Source: Frateuria_A yonginensis (lineage in GTDB: Bacteria; Pseudomonadota; Gammaproteobacteria; Xanthomonadales; Rhodanobacteraceae). Taken from it: 64,000 nt of DNA. A program made the position numbers and the translations under genes. Of this stretch, positions 43,572 to 52,515 are shown in pieces; the stretch's first letter is position 1; every line of letters begins with the position of its first letter. The stretch lies in NCBI RefSeq assembly GCF_037137055.1, contig NZ_JBBBNY010000004.1:186001-250000 (forward strand), given 5' to 3'. The notes below the pieces were generated by a model. That model worked only from the letters and a program-made list of their open reading frames with translations, was not told where the DNA came from and made no database searches.

Positions 43572-45983
43572 ATGGACACCCTCGACACTCCTTCCCGCGA
43601 AGGCAGCGCCGCCGCGCGTGCCGACGATTTCGCCCTCACCCCGCCACACAGCCCCGCGCAGATGCGCGTGACCAAGCGCAACGGCGCCACCGAAAGCGTG
43701 GACGTCAACAAGATCGTGCGCGCTGTGACGCGCAACGCCGACGGCCTGCACGCAGTCGATCCGCTGCGTGTGGCGCTGAAGACCATCGGCGGCCTGTACG
43801 ACGGCGCGACCACCGCCGAACTGGACCAGCTCTCGATCCGCACCGCCGCCGCGCTGACCGCCGAGGAGCCCGAGTACGGCCAGCTCGCCGCGCGGCTGCT
43901 CGGCGCCTACATCGACAAGGAAGTGCGCGGCCAGGAGATCCAGAGCTTCTCGCAGTCCATCGCGCGCGGTGCGGAACTGGGCCTGCTCAACGCGCGCCTG
44001 CGGGACTTCGTCGCCGCGCACGCGCGCAAGCTCAACGACGCGGTCGACCCGCTGGCCACGCGCCGCTTCGAGTACTTCGGCCTGCGCACGGTCTACGACC
44101 GCTACCTGCTGCGCCATCCGCAGACGCGCAAGGTGATCGAGACTCCGCAGCACTTCTTCATGCGCATCGCCTGTGCGCTGGGCGGCAACGAAGTCGGCGA
44201 GACGCTGGCGCTCTACCGCCTGTTCTCCGCGCTGGACTACATCCCCAGCTCGCCGACGCTGTTCAATGCCGGCACCGCGCACGAGCAACTTTCCTCCTGC
44301 TTCCTGCTCGATTCGCCGGCCGATTCGCTGGAGGCGATCTACGACAGGTACGCGGACGTGGCCAAGCTTTCGAAGTTCGCCGGCGGCATCGGCCTGTCCT
44401 TCACCCGCGTGCGCTCGCGTGGCTCGCTGATCCGCGGCACCAACGGCCACTCCAACGGACTGGTGCCGTGGCTGAAGACGCTGGACGCCTCGGTCGCCGC
44501 AGTGAACCAGGGCGGCAAGCGCAAGGGCGCGTGCTGCGTCTACATCGAACCGTGGCACGCGGACATCGAGGCGTTCCTCGAACTGCGCGACAACACCGGC
44601 GACGAGGCCCGTCGCACGCACAACCTCAACCTGGCCAACTGGATTCCGGACGAATTCATGCGCCGCGTGGAGAGCGACGGCGACTGGTCGCTGTTCGACC
44701 CCAAGGCGGTGCCGCAGCTGGTCGACCTGTGGGGCGTGTCGTTCGAGCACGCCTACCGCGAGGCGGAAGCCGCCGGCCTGGCCGTCAAGACGGTGAAGGC
44801 GCGCGAGCTCTACGCGCGCATGCTGCGCACGCTGGCGCAGACCGGCAACGGCTGGATGACGTTCAAGGACCGCTGCAACGCCACCGGCAACCAGACCGCC
44901 GAGCCGGGCAATGTGATCCACCTGTCCAACCTGTGCACCGAGATTCTGGAAGTCACCGGCGCGGACGAGACCGCGGTGTGCAACCTGGGCTCGATCAACC
45001 TGGCCCGGCACGTGGCCGAGGGCGCGTTCGACTTCGACAAGCTGGCCGCCACCGTGCGCACCGCGGTGCGCCAGCTCGACCGCGTGATCGATCTCAACTT
45101 CTATCCCATCGCCACCGCGAGAAACGCGAACCTCAAGTGGCGCCCGGTCGGCCTGGGCGTGATGGGCCTGCAGGACGTGTTCTTCCAGCTGCGCCTGCCG
45201 TTCGACGGACCCGAGGCGCTGGCGCTGTCCACGCGCATCGCCGAGGAGATCTACTTCCATGCGCTGGACGAGTCCTGCACGCTGGCCGAACAGGCCGGCG
45301 CACACCCGGGCTTCAGCCAGACGCGAGCCGCGCGCGGCGAGCTGCAGTTCGACTACTGGCCGCAGGCGGCGCCGCACGACGTGGCACGCTGGGACGCGCT
45401 GCGCGAGCGCATCCGCGCGAACGGCCTGCGCAACGCGCTGCTGGTCGCCATCGCCCCCACCGCGACCATCGCCTCGGTCGCCGGCTGCTACGAGTGCATC
45501 GAGCCGCAGGTCTCCAACCTGTTCAAGCGCGAGACGCTCTCGGGCGACTTCCTGGTGGTCAACCGCTACCTGGTCGAGGAGCTGAAGACCCTCGGCCTGT
45601 GGACGGCCGACGTGCGCGACGCGATCAAGCTGGCGGAGGGTTCCATCCAGGGCATCGGTGCCATTCCCGAGCGGCTGCGCCGGATCTACCGCACCGTGTG
45701 GGAGCTGCCGCAGAAGGCGCTGATCGACCTCGCCGCCGCCCGCGGTGCCTACATCGACCAGAGCCAGTCCCTGAACCTGTTCATGGAGAACCCGAACATC
45801 GGGCCATTGAGCTCGATGTACATGTACGCCTGGAGGGCCGGCCTCAAGACCACGTACTACCTGCGCTCGCGCCCGGCGACCAAGATCGCCAAGACCACCG
45901 TGGTCGCGCCCAGCCAGAGCCAGGCGAACGCAGCGGTGTTCTGTTCACTGGAGAGCCCGGAGTATTGCGAGGCCTGTCAGTGA
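43572..45983 (+). CDS. nrdA: Class Ia ribonucleoside-diphosphate reductase, alpha subunit
   Basis: 803 residues; reduces NDPs to dNDPs with the radical supplied by NrdB. An N-terminal ATP-cone (MRVTKRNGATESVDVNKIV to about residue 115) gives dATP inhibition. Catalytic residues: Cys243 (SSCFLL) and Cys470 (AVCNLG) as the redox pair, with Asn453, Cys455 and Glu457 in SNLCTE. The radical-path tyrosines lie in MYMYAW, and the C-terminal shuttle pair C799-E-A-C802 is kept. The start at 43572 has CGGAG seven bases upstream. It is controlled by the riboswitch and NrdR sites above. A small gene separates it from nrdB. Confidence 0.97.
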   Translation: MDTLDTPSREGSAAARADDFALTPPHSPAQMRVTKRNGATESVDVNKIVRAVTRNADGLHAVDPLRVALKTIGGLYDGATTAELDQLSIRTAAALTAEEPEYGQLAARLLGAYIDKEVRGQEIQSFSQSIARGAELGLLNARLRDFVAAHARKLNDAVDPLATRRFEYFGLRTVYDRYLLRHPQTRKVIETPQHFFMRIACALGGNEVGETLALYRLFSALDYIPSSPTLFNAGTAHEQLSSCFLLDSPADSLEAIYDRYADVAKLSKFAGGIGLSFTRVRSRGSLIRGTNGHSNGLVPWLKTLDASVAAVNQGGKRKGACCVYIEPWHADIEAFLELRDNTGDEARRTHNLNLANWIPDEFMRRVESDGDWSLFDPKAVPQLVDLWGVSFEHAYREAEAAGLAVKTVKARELYARMLRTLAQTGNGWMTFKDRCNATGNQTAEPGNVIHLSNLCTEILEVTGADETAVCNLGSINLARHVAEGAFDFDKLAATVRTAVRQLDRVIDLNFYPIATARNANLKWRPVGLGVMGLQDVFFQLRLPFDGPEALALSTRIAEEIYFHALDESCTLAEQAGAHPGFSQTRAARGELQFDYWPQAAPHDVARWDALRERIRANGLRNALLVAIAPTATIASVAGCYECIEPQVSNLFKRETLSGDFLVVNRYLVEELKTLGLWTADVRDAIKLAEGSIQGIGAIPERLRRIYRTVWELPQKALIDLAAARGAYIDQSQSLNLFMENPNIGPLSSMYMYAWRAGLKTTYYLRSRPATKIAKTTVVAPSQSQANAAVFCSLESPEYCEACQ

Positions 45984-45995
45984 TGGGAGACGCAC

Positions 45996-46220
45996 GTGCC
46001 GCGTTATCGCAATCTCGACGGAAATTCGGGCGTCACCAGGTACGAACTCGGTGCCGACTGGATCCAGGTGTGGTTCGTCAACGGCGAGGACTACCGGTAC
46101 TCGGCTGCCAACGTCGGAATGGAGCACGTGCTGAACATGCACGCGCTCGCGCGGGCTGGGAAGGGCCTGGCCGGCTACATCAGCAAGCACGTCCACGACG
46201 ACTACGACCGCGAGGCCTGA
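45996..46220 (+). CDS. Small KTSC-domain-like protein between nrdA and nrdB
   Basis: 74 residues from a GTG start at 45996 with GGGAG at 45985-45989, 12 bp after the nrdA stop. The sequence (YELGADWIQVWFVNGEDYRYS, then a helix and GLAGYISKHVH) fits the KTSC fold, first described at the C-terminus of some lysyl-tRNA synthetases and found as single small proteins. The function is unknown. Its place inside the nrd operon suggests coexpression with ribonucleotide reductase, but a direct role is not shown. Confidence 0.75.
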   Translation: MPRYRNLDGNSGVTRYELGADWIQVWFVNGEDYRYSAANVGMEHVLNMHALARAGKGLAGYISKHVHDDYDREA

Positions 46221-46409
46221 AAGTCCCCTCCCCGCGGGAGGGAGGTTGCGGTGAGGGTACGCCCCGCCACCGCCGTCCACTTGAGGCAGGCGCATAGCAC
46301 CGGACTCGAAGGGCCGCACGCCCAGCGTCCACGCACGCCCCGCACCCTCATCCGCCCCTTCGGGAGGCTTTCTCCCGAGGGAAGAGGAAAGACACCCGAG
46401 GCTCACCCC
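46221..46409. repeat. Intergenic inverted-repeat element between KTSC gene and nrdB
   Basis: The 189-bp gap holds two short hairpins, ccctccc/gggaggg (46226-46242) and tcgggag/ctcccga (46360-46378). They are flanked by an inverted pair, gcggtgagggt (46248-46258) facing accctcatccgc (46344-46355). Similar CCCTC/GAGGG palindromes are scattered elsewhere in the window (about 11214, 30915, 31199). It looks like a small non-coding repeat inserted in the nrd operon; the nrdB ribosome-binding site follows it. Confidence 0.55.
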
Positions 46410-47417
46410 ATGACCAGCCAACTGCTCGACCCCGGCTTCGCCCTGACCCTGCGCCCGATGCGCTACCCGGCGTTCTACGAGATGTACCGCGCCGCGATCC
46501 GCAACACCTGGACGGTGGACGAGGTCGACTTCGCGCCCGACCTCAACGATCTGCACGGCAGCATGAACGATGCCGAGCGCCATCTGATCCGCCGCCTGGT
46601 GGCCTTCTTCGCCACCGGCGACACCATCGTGGCCAACAACCTGGTGCTCAACCTCTATCAGCACGTCAATGCGCCGGAGGCGCGCATGTACCTCGCGCGC
46701 CAGCTCTACGAGGAAGCGCTGCACGTGCAGTTCTACCTGACCTTGCTGGATACCTACATCCCCGACCCGGCCGAGCGCCACCAGGCCTTCGCGGCGATCG
46801 AGACCATCCCTTCGATCCACGCCAAGGGCGCGTTCTGCTTCAAGTGGATCGATTCCATCCAGAACCTGCGCCGCCTGGAGACGCGTGAGCAGCGCCGCCA
46901 GTTCCTGCTCAACCTGATCTGCTTCGCCGCCTGCATCGAAGGACTGTTCTTCTACGCCGCCTTCGCCTACGTCTATTACCTGCGTTCGCGCGGTCTGCTG
47001 CACGGGCTGGCCTCGGGCACCAACTGGGTGTTCCGCGACGAGAGCGCGCACATGGCGTTCGCCTTCGAGGTGGTGCGCACGGTGCGCGCGGAGGAACCGG
47101 AGCTCTTCGACGCCGCGTTGCGAGCGCAGGTGGAGCAGATGCTGGAGGAGGCGATTGCCTGCGAGACCCAGTTCGCCCAGGACGTGCTCGCCGGCGGCGT
47201 GGCCGGCCTGTCGGTGAAGGACATGCGCCAATACCTGGAGTACTGCGCCGACCAGCGCCTGGCCCAGCTCGGCCTGCCCAGGAAGTACGGCGCCGCCAAT
47301 CCGTTCGACTTCATGGACCTGCAGGACGTGCAGGAGGTGACCAACTTCTTCGAGCGGCGCGTTTCGGCCTACCAGGTCGGCGTGCAAGGCGAAGTGGCGT
47401 TCGACATGGCGTTCTGA
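46410..47417 (+). CDS. nrdB: Class Ia ribonucleotide reductase, beta (radical) subunit
   Basis: 335 residues. All di-iron ligands and the radical Tyr can be located: Asp71, Glu102, His105, Tyr109 (each offset by 13 from E. coli D84, E115, H118, Y122), then Glu177, Glu211 and His214 (the 34-residue spacing between the two Glu equals that of E. coli). It is therefore a classical tyrosyl-radical R2, not a Tyr-less variant. It shares the operon with nrdA and the KTSC gene. The start at 46410 (MTSQLLDPGF) has GAGG about 8 bases upstream. Confidence 0.96.
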   Translation: MTSQLLDPGFALTLRPMRYPAFYEMYRAAIRNTWTVDEVDFAPDLNDLHGSMNDAERHLIRRLVAFFATGDTIVANNLVLNLYQHVNAPEARMYLARQLYEEALHVQFYLTLLDTYIPDPAERHQAFAAIETIPSIHAKGAFCFKWIDSIQNLRRLETREQRRQFLLNLICFAACIEGLFFYAAFAYVYYLRSRGLLHGLASGTNWVFRDESAHMAFAFEVVRTVRAEEPELFDAALRAQVEQMLEEAIACETQFAQDVLAGGVAGLSVKDMRQYLEYCADQRLAQLGLPRKYGAANPFDFMDLQDVQEVTNFFERRVSAYQVGVQGEVAFDMAF

Positions 47418-47448
47418 CACGCTGGCGGCTCGCGCCGCGAGGACACCG

Positions 47449-48312
47449 ATGAGCCTGGCCGACGTCACCGTGCTGTTCGACAGCCCGCTGCTGCGGATCA
47501 CCGGCATCGACTGCCGCCACCCCCGCGGCGGCTGCGGTTGCGAACGTGGCGACGAGCGCACGCACCTGGCCCTGTTGCGCCGCGGCGGCTTCGGCTACCA
47601 CCTGCGGGGCGCGACCTACCTGGGCGATCCGGCCACCGCGTTGCTCTACCGGGCCGGCGACAGCTACCGCATCTCGCACCCGTTCGAGGGCGGCGATGCC
47701 TGCACCTGTTTGGAGGTGGCGCCGGAGCACGAGGAGGAACTGTTCGGCCGGTATCTGCGCGAGCGCGCCGACGCCGCGCGTACGGTCACGAGCGCGGAGC
47801 AGTACCGGCACCTTGCGCTGCACGCTGCGCTTGCACGCGGAGAAGCCGACCGGCTGACCGCCGAGGAATCCGCCGCCGCGCTCTGCCACGACCTCATGCA
47901 CCGCGATGCCCCACCGCAGCCGTGTTCCACGGCGGCCCGTCGGCTGGCGCGGCGCGCCCAGGAAATCCTGCTGAGCGATCCTGCCGACGCGGGCGGCCTG
48001 GCGTCGCTGGCCGCGCGCGTCGGTTGCTCGCCGTTCCACCTCACGCGGGTGTTCCGCCGCGCCTTCGGCCTGCGCCTCAGCGAGTACCGCACGCGCCTGC
48101 GTCTGGCGCGCGCGCTCGACTGCCTCGCCCGCGGCGCGGACGATCTGGCCGCGCTGGCCTGCGAACTCGGCTTCAGCCATCACAGCCATTTCGGTGCGGC
48201 GTTCCGCCGGCACCTCGGCCTCACCCCTGCGGCGGCCCGCGCGCGGCTGCGCACGGACGGCGCGGCGCGCATGAGCAGTATTTTGATAGCGGCACCTTCG
48301 CGCGATCGCTAG
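47449..48312 (+). CDS. AraC-family transcriptional regulator
   Basis: 287 residues. The N-terminal half is a cupin-like effector domain containing GGCGCERGDERTHLALLRRGGFGYH and a YRAGDSYRISHPFEGG strand pair. The C-terminal double helix-turn-helix (about 170-265) reads AGGLASLAARVGCSPFHLTRVFRRAFG and ALACELGFSHHSHFGAAFRRHLG, the AraC signature. It lies 31 bp after nrdB on the same strand and 30 bp before a DUF4440 gene. Its target and effector are not evident; the Cys-rich HPRGGCGCERGD segment could bind a metal or sense oxidation. Confidence 0.88.
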   Translation: MSLADVTVLFDSPLLRITGIDCRHPRGGCGCERGDERTHLALLRRGGFGYHLRGATYLGDPATALLYRAGDSYRISHPFEGGDACTCLEVAPEHEEELFGRYLRERADAARTVTSAEQYRHLALHAALARGEADRLTAEESAAALCHDLMHRDAPPQPCSTAARRLARRAQEILLSDPADAGGLASLAARVGCSPFHLTRVFRRAFGLRLSEYRTRLRLARALDCLARGADDLAALACELGFSHHSHFGAAFRRHLGLTPAAARARLRTDGAARMSSILIAAPSRDR

Positions 48313-48342
48313 CGTGGCCGGCGCCAGCCCTCGGGAGACGCC

Positions 48343-48783
48343 ATGAAGACCGCCATCGCCCTGTTCGCCCTTGCCGTGGCCTTCCACGCCCACGCCACCG
48401 CGCCCCATCGGATGCTGCCGCCCGCGCTGGCCAAGGCGGTTGCCGCGTTCGACCGCGCCCAGATGCAGGGCGACGGCGCGGCGCTGGCACGCCTCCTTGC
48501 CGACGACTACGTGCTGTTCAACAGCCGTGCCCGGGTCGAGGACAAGGCCGCCTTCATCCGCGACTACACCGCGCCCGGCTTTTCGATGGAGCCGTTCACG
48601 ATCGAGGACGAGGTGGTGCGCCACTGGCCCGGCGGCGCCGTGCTGGGCGGCGTGGTCACGCTGGAAGGCACCCGCGAAGGCAAGCCCTACAAGGTTCGCC
48701 TGCGCTTCGCCGACATCTGGGCCGAGCGCGGCGGCCGCTGGCAGGTGATCTTCACCGAGGCGACGCGGGTGCCCACACCGTAG
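48343..48783 (+). CDS. Secreted DUF4440/SnoaL-like protein
   Basis: 146 residues. Signal peptide MKTAIALFALAVAFHAHA. The NTF2-like cone fold is visible as AFDRAQMQGDGAALARLLADDYVLFNSRA with KVRLRFADIWAERGGRWQVIFTE at the end, the DUF4440 pattern. GGGAG precedes the ATG. It may belong with the AraC gene 30 bp upstream. Such proteins are enzyme-like cavities of unknown substrate. Confidence 0.8.
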   Translation: MKTAIALFALAVAFHAHATAPHRMLPPALAKAVAAFDRAQMQGDGAALARLLADDYVLFNSRARVEDKAAFIRDYTAPGFSMEPFTIEDEVVRHWPGGAVLGGVVTLEGTREGKPYKVRLRFADIWAERGGRWQVIFTEATRVPTP

Positions 48784-48981
48784 CGCTTGCCGGGAGGGTC
48801 GTGCCCGCGGCTCGGTCCGCGATGTCACCTGCGACGGGGCCTGGGCCGCTGATGGGCTGGCTCGGTGCCCTGATCCGCCCGTGGGGCAGCGTCCCGCGCG
48901 CACGGGAGGGCTGCGGCCGTACTCGCGGACGGCAGAACCGGCGCTGAAGGGGCCGTGAAAATTTCGTTCGATTGTCACAAG

Positions 48982-49002
48982 GGCGCGCCTACAATGCGCG
49001 CC
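48982..49002 (+). promoter_or_regulatory. Candidate -10 region of the Oar-like receptor with flanking inverted repeat
   Basis: ggcgcgc, ctacaat, gcgcgcc: the hexamer TACAAT (48990-48995) is framed by a perfect 7-bp inverted repeat. The first 14 bases recur before tdk. No good -35 is found at 17 bp. A transcript from here would have a leader of about 108 nt. The remaining part of the 48784-49109 gap holds the hairpins listed separately. Confidence 0.45.
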
Positions 49003-49036
49003 ATTGCGCCGGTCTGCCCGGCCCACGCGTCCCTGC

Positions 49037-49079
49037 CCACCGCCTCCCTCACGGGAGGCGGCGTCGTGCTGGGCGGTGG
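49037..49079 (+). promoter_or_regulatory. Two mutually exclusive hairpins in the receptor leader
   Basis: Stem A is ccgcctccc/gggaggcgg (49040-49061, 9 bp perfect, 4-base loop). Stem B pairs ccaccgcc (49038-49045) with ggcggtgg (49072-49079, 8 bp perfect). Both use the cgcc at 49042-49045, so only one can form. They lie 31 bases before the start codon at 49110 and could regulate translation, or be chance in GC-rich sequence. Confidence 0.35.
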
Positions 49080-49109
49080 AACCGTGTTCGTCACAACCTC
49101 GGGAATCCC

Positions 49110-52100
49110 ATGAAATCCATGATCCGCGTGCGCGTCCTTCCGTTCGCCATCGCCTCGCTGCTGGCGGTGGCCCCGGTGGCCGCCCAGAACATCACCACCT
49201 CCGGCGCCAACGGCCGCGTGCTCGATGCCCACGGCCAGCCGGTCGCCGGCGCCACCGTGACCATCGTCCACCAGCCCTCCGGCACGACCAAGACGGTCAC
49301 CACCGACGCCGACGGTCGCTACGCGGCGCAGGGCCTGCGCGTGGGCGGGCCGTTCGCGATCACCGTGAGCAAGCCGGGCCTGGCCGGCGCCGAGCGGGAC
49401 GGCGTGTACCTGCAGCTGGGCCAGCCTTCCTCGATCAACCTGACCATGGGCGCGGCCGCGGCCGAGGCGAGCACGCTGGGCGCGGTCACCGTGAGCGCCT
49501 CCGCGCTGATGCAGACCTTCTCGACCGAGAACAAGGGCCTGTCCACCACCATCTCGCAGCGCCAGCTGCAGGCCACCCCGCAGGGCAACCGCTCGATCGA
49601 CGACGTGGTGCGCCTGGATCCGCGCATCACCGTGACCGACCAGGGTACCGGCGCGATCTCCGCCGCCGGCATGAACAACCGCTACAACAACATCGCCGTG
49701 GACGGCGTGACCCAGGGCGACCCGTTCGGCCTGAACGCCAACGGCCTGCCCTACCAGAAATCACCGATCTCCCCCGAGACGATCGCCGAGTACAACATCT
49801 CCACCGCCAACTACGACGTGTCCTCCGACGTGGTCGGCGCGGACGTCAATGCGGTCACCAAGTCGGGCACCAACCAGTTCCACGGTTCGGTGTACTACGC
49901 CTACCGCAACGCCAACCACCTGGTCGGCGACGCCGGCTGGCTGCCCAAGGACAACCCGGGCTACCACTACAACGGCTACGACAAGGACACCACCTACGGC
50001 GCCAACGTGGGCGGCCCGATCATCAAGGACAAGCTGTTCTTCTTCGTTTCGGCCGAGCACGAGAAGACCACCGGCATCGGTGCCGACTCGGCCAACGGCC
50101 TGGACGACTCGCTGGGCAACGGCCCGTCCACCAGCAACAAGGTCTCCCCGGGCGACCTGCAGAAGATCATCGACACGGCCAAGCAGCTGGGCCTCACCCC
50201 CGGCGTGTTCGGCGGCCCGACCGGCCTGACCTACGACGACAAGCGCTACCTGGGCAAGATCGACTGGAACATCTCCGACAACCACCGCGCCAGCTTCACC
50301 TACCAGCGCACCAAGGAGATGCTGCCGGCCGTGGGCGGCAACAGCCCCTCCAGCGTGGGCCTGACCAGCTACACCTACACCAAGGCGATCACCACCGACA
50401 ATTACGTCGCGCACGTGTTCGACGACTGGACCGACAGCTTCTCCACCGAGGCGAAGGTCGGCTACCAGAAGTACCTGCAGGACACCACCGCGCCGTTCCA
50501 GCAGCCGTCGGTGACGGTGAACCTTTCGCCGGACGGCAAGGGCCCGTCGGTGAACCTGGGCGAGGAGCGCTACCGCCACTACAACCACATCGACACCAAG
50601 AAGCTCAGCATCTTCCTGGCCGGCACCTATTACCTGGGCGACCACGCGATCAAGGGCGGCGTCGACTACCAGCGCAACAAGATCAACAACCTGTTCGGCC
50701 AGGCCCAGTTCGGCGTCTACACCTTCTGGGGCCTCGACAACTTCGCCGCCGGCAACTACAACAAGTACGAGCTGTACCACCCGGCGCCGGGCTACACGCT
50801 GGACGACATCGCCGGCAAGTGGACCTACAGTCAGATCAGCCCGTTCCTGCAGGACACCTGGCAGGTGACCGATGCGCTGTCGCTGCAGTACGGCGTGCGC
50901 GTGGACATCCCGCATTCCAGCGACCAGCCGGTCTACAACCCCGCCTTCGAACAGGCCTTTGGCTATCCGAACAACTACGTGGTCGGCTCGTCCAACCGCG
51001 TGGTGGAGCCGCGTCTGTCGTTCAACTACCTGTTCGACAGCGAGTACAAGACCCAGCTGCGCGGCGGCGTGGGCCTGTTCCAGACCAATCCGCCGACGGT
51101 GTGGATGACCAACCCGTTCCAGAACAACGGCGTCACCCTGCTCAACTACACCTCGTTCGACCCCTCGAGCGCGCCGTTCAGCCCGGACCCGTTCAACCAG
51201 AACATCCCCGCCGGCGGCGGCGCGGGCTCGATCGACACCATCGCCAAGGACTTCCGTCTGCCGACCGTGTGGAAGATGAGCCTGGCGCTGGACCGCGAAC
51301 TGCCCTGGTGGGGCCTGGTGGGTTCGGCCGAGTACCAGCACATCAAGGTGCGCGACGGCATCCTGTACCAGGCGGTGAACTTCGGCGCGCCGACCGGCGT
51401 GCTGCCCGACGGCCGCGAGCAGTACTGGGCGACCCCGGGCGAGGCGCCGACCTCCAAGGACGCGCTGGCCAACCGCAACCGGGCCTTCAGCAGCGCCTCG
51501 ACGCTGCTGACCAATACCCATCGCGGCAAGTCCGACAGCCTGACCCTGGCGCTGAACAAGCCGTTCTCGGAGAACTGGTTCGGCAATCTCAGCCTGACCT
51601 TCAACCACGCCACCGACGTCGACCCGGGCACCGACACCATCGCCTACAACGGCTACCAGCGCGTGGCGCGCCTGAATCCGAACTCCGACGTGGAGGCGAC
51701 CTCGAACTACAACGTGGCCAAGGTGCTGAAGGCCTCGCTGACCTGGCAGCACGCCTTCTTCGGCGACTACCAGACGCAGGTGTCGGCGTTCTACAGCGGC
51801 CGTACCGGCATGCCCTACACCTGGGTGTTCAGCAACGACGCCAACGGCGACAGCATCTCGGGCTGGGATCCGGCCTACATCCCGGCGGTGAACGACCCGA
51901 AGGTGGCCTTCGCCCCGGGTACCAGCCAGCAGGTGATCGACCAGTTCGAAGCGTTCCTGGCCAGCGACGACTACCTCAGGCACCACCGCGGCCAGATCGC
52001 CAACCGCAACGGCGACCGCACCGCCTGGGTGAACGAGCTGGACATGAGCTTCTCGCAGGAGGTGCCCGGCATCTTCAAGGGCAACAAGGGCGAGCTGCGC

Positions 52101-52355
52101 CTGGACATCTACAACGTGCTCAACCTGCTCAACAAGGACTGGGGGCAGCAGCGCAACACGGGCATCTACCCGACCCGCAGCCTCGCCAGCTACGCCGGCG
52201 TGAATGCGCAGGGCCAGTACGTGTACACGCTGCCCACCGACAAGAACGGCAACTACCAGCCACAGCAGCTGCAGACCTACGACGGCGGCTTCTACGACCC
52301 CAGCCGCGTGGTATCCCGCTGGTCGGCGATGCTGACCCTGCGTTACTCGTTCTGA
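49110..52355 (+). CDS. Oar-like TonB-dependent receptor with carboxypeptidase-regulatory-like domain
   Basis: 1081 residues. Signal peptide to about residue 25 (FAIASLLAVAPVAAQ). A CarboxypepD_reg-like beta-sandwich spans about 32-110 (GRVLDAHGQPVAGATVTIVH, ADGRYAAQGLRVG). A plug with RSIDDVVRLDPRITVTDQG and DYDVSSDVVGADVNAVTKSG-like segments follows, then a large beta-barrel ending in the aromatic LTLRYSF. This is the Oar/OmpA-related TonB receptor group expanded in Xanthomonadales and Myxobacteria; ligands may be proteins or peptides. GGGAA precedes the ATG and a strong terminator follows. Confidence 0.93.
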   Translation: MKSMIRVRVLPFAIASLLAVAPVAAQNITTSGANGRVLDAHGQPVAGATVTIVHQPSGTTKTVTTDADGRYAAQGLRVGGPFAITVSKPGLAGAERDGVYLQLGQPSSINLTMGAAAAEASTLGAVTVSASALMQTFSTENKGLSTTISQRQLQATPQGNRSIDDVVRLDPRITVTDQGTGAISAAGMNNRYNNIAVDGVTQGDPFGLNANGLPYQKSPISPETIAEYNISTANYDVSSDVVGADVNAVTKSGTNQFHGSVYYAYRNANHLVGDAGWLPKDNPGYHYNGYDKDTTYGANVGGPIIKDKLFFFVSAEHEKTTGIGADSANGLDDSLGNGPSTSNKVSPGDLQKIIDTAKQLGLTPGVFGGPTGLTYDDKRYLGKIDWNISDNHRASFTYQRTKEMLPAVGGNSPSSVGLTSYTYTKAITTDNYVAHVFDDWTDSFSTEAKVGYQKYLQDTTAPFQQPSVTVNLSPDGKGPSVNLGEERYRHYNHIDTKKLSIFLAGTYYLGDHAIKGGVDYQRNKINNLFGQAQFGVYTFWGLDNFAAGNYNKYELYHPAPGYTLDDIAGKWTYSQISPFLQDTWQVTDALSLQYGVRVDIPHSSDQPVYNPAFEQAFGYPNNYVVGSSNRVVEPRLSFNYLFDSEYKTQLRGGVGLFQTNPPTVWMTNPFQNNGVTLLNYTSFDPSSAPFSPDPFNQNIPAGGGAGSIDTIAKDFRLPTVWKMSLALDRELPWWGLVGSAEYQHIKVRDGILYQAVNFGAPTGVLPDGREQYWATPGEAPTSKDALANRNRAFSSASTLLTNTHRGKSDSLTLALNKPFSENWFGNLSLTFNHATDVDPGTDTIAYNGYQRVARLNPNSDVEATSNYNVAKVLKASLTWQHAFFGDYQTQVSAFYSGRTGMPYTWVFSNDANGDSISGWDPAYIPAVNDPKVAFAPGTSQQVIDQFEAFLASDDYLRHHRGQIANRNGDRTAWVNELDMSFSQEVPGIFKGNKGELRLDIYNVLNLLNKDWGQQRNTGIYPTRSLASYAGVNAQGQYVYTLPTDKNGNYQPQQLQTYDGGFYDPSRVVSRWSAMLTLRYSF

Positions 52356-52382
52356 CGGGCCAGGCCTCGGCCGGTCCCGCGA

Positions 52383-52411
52383 CGGGCGCCTTCGGGCGCC
52401 CGTTTTTTTTT
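52383..52411 (+). terminator. Rho-independent terminator with UUCG tetraloop
   Basis: Perfect 8-bp stem cgggcgcc/ggcgcccg closed by ttcg and followed by nine T. Clear terminator of the Oar-like receptor gene. Confidence 0.95.
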
Positions 52412-52515
52412 GCCCGCGCAATACCGGCCCCCCCGCTCCCCTGCAGGGCGAGGGGCGGGAGCCGCTCCGTCGTCCGAAGAGGATGGTGGAGCGATCCAGC
52501 AGCCCTTCCGGCCTA

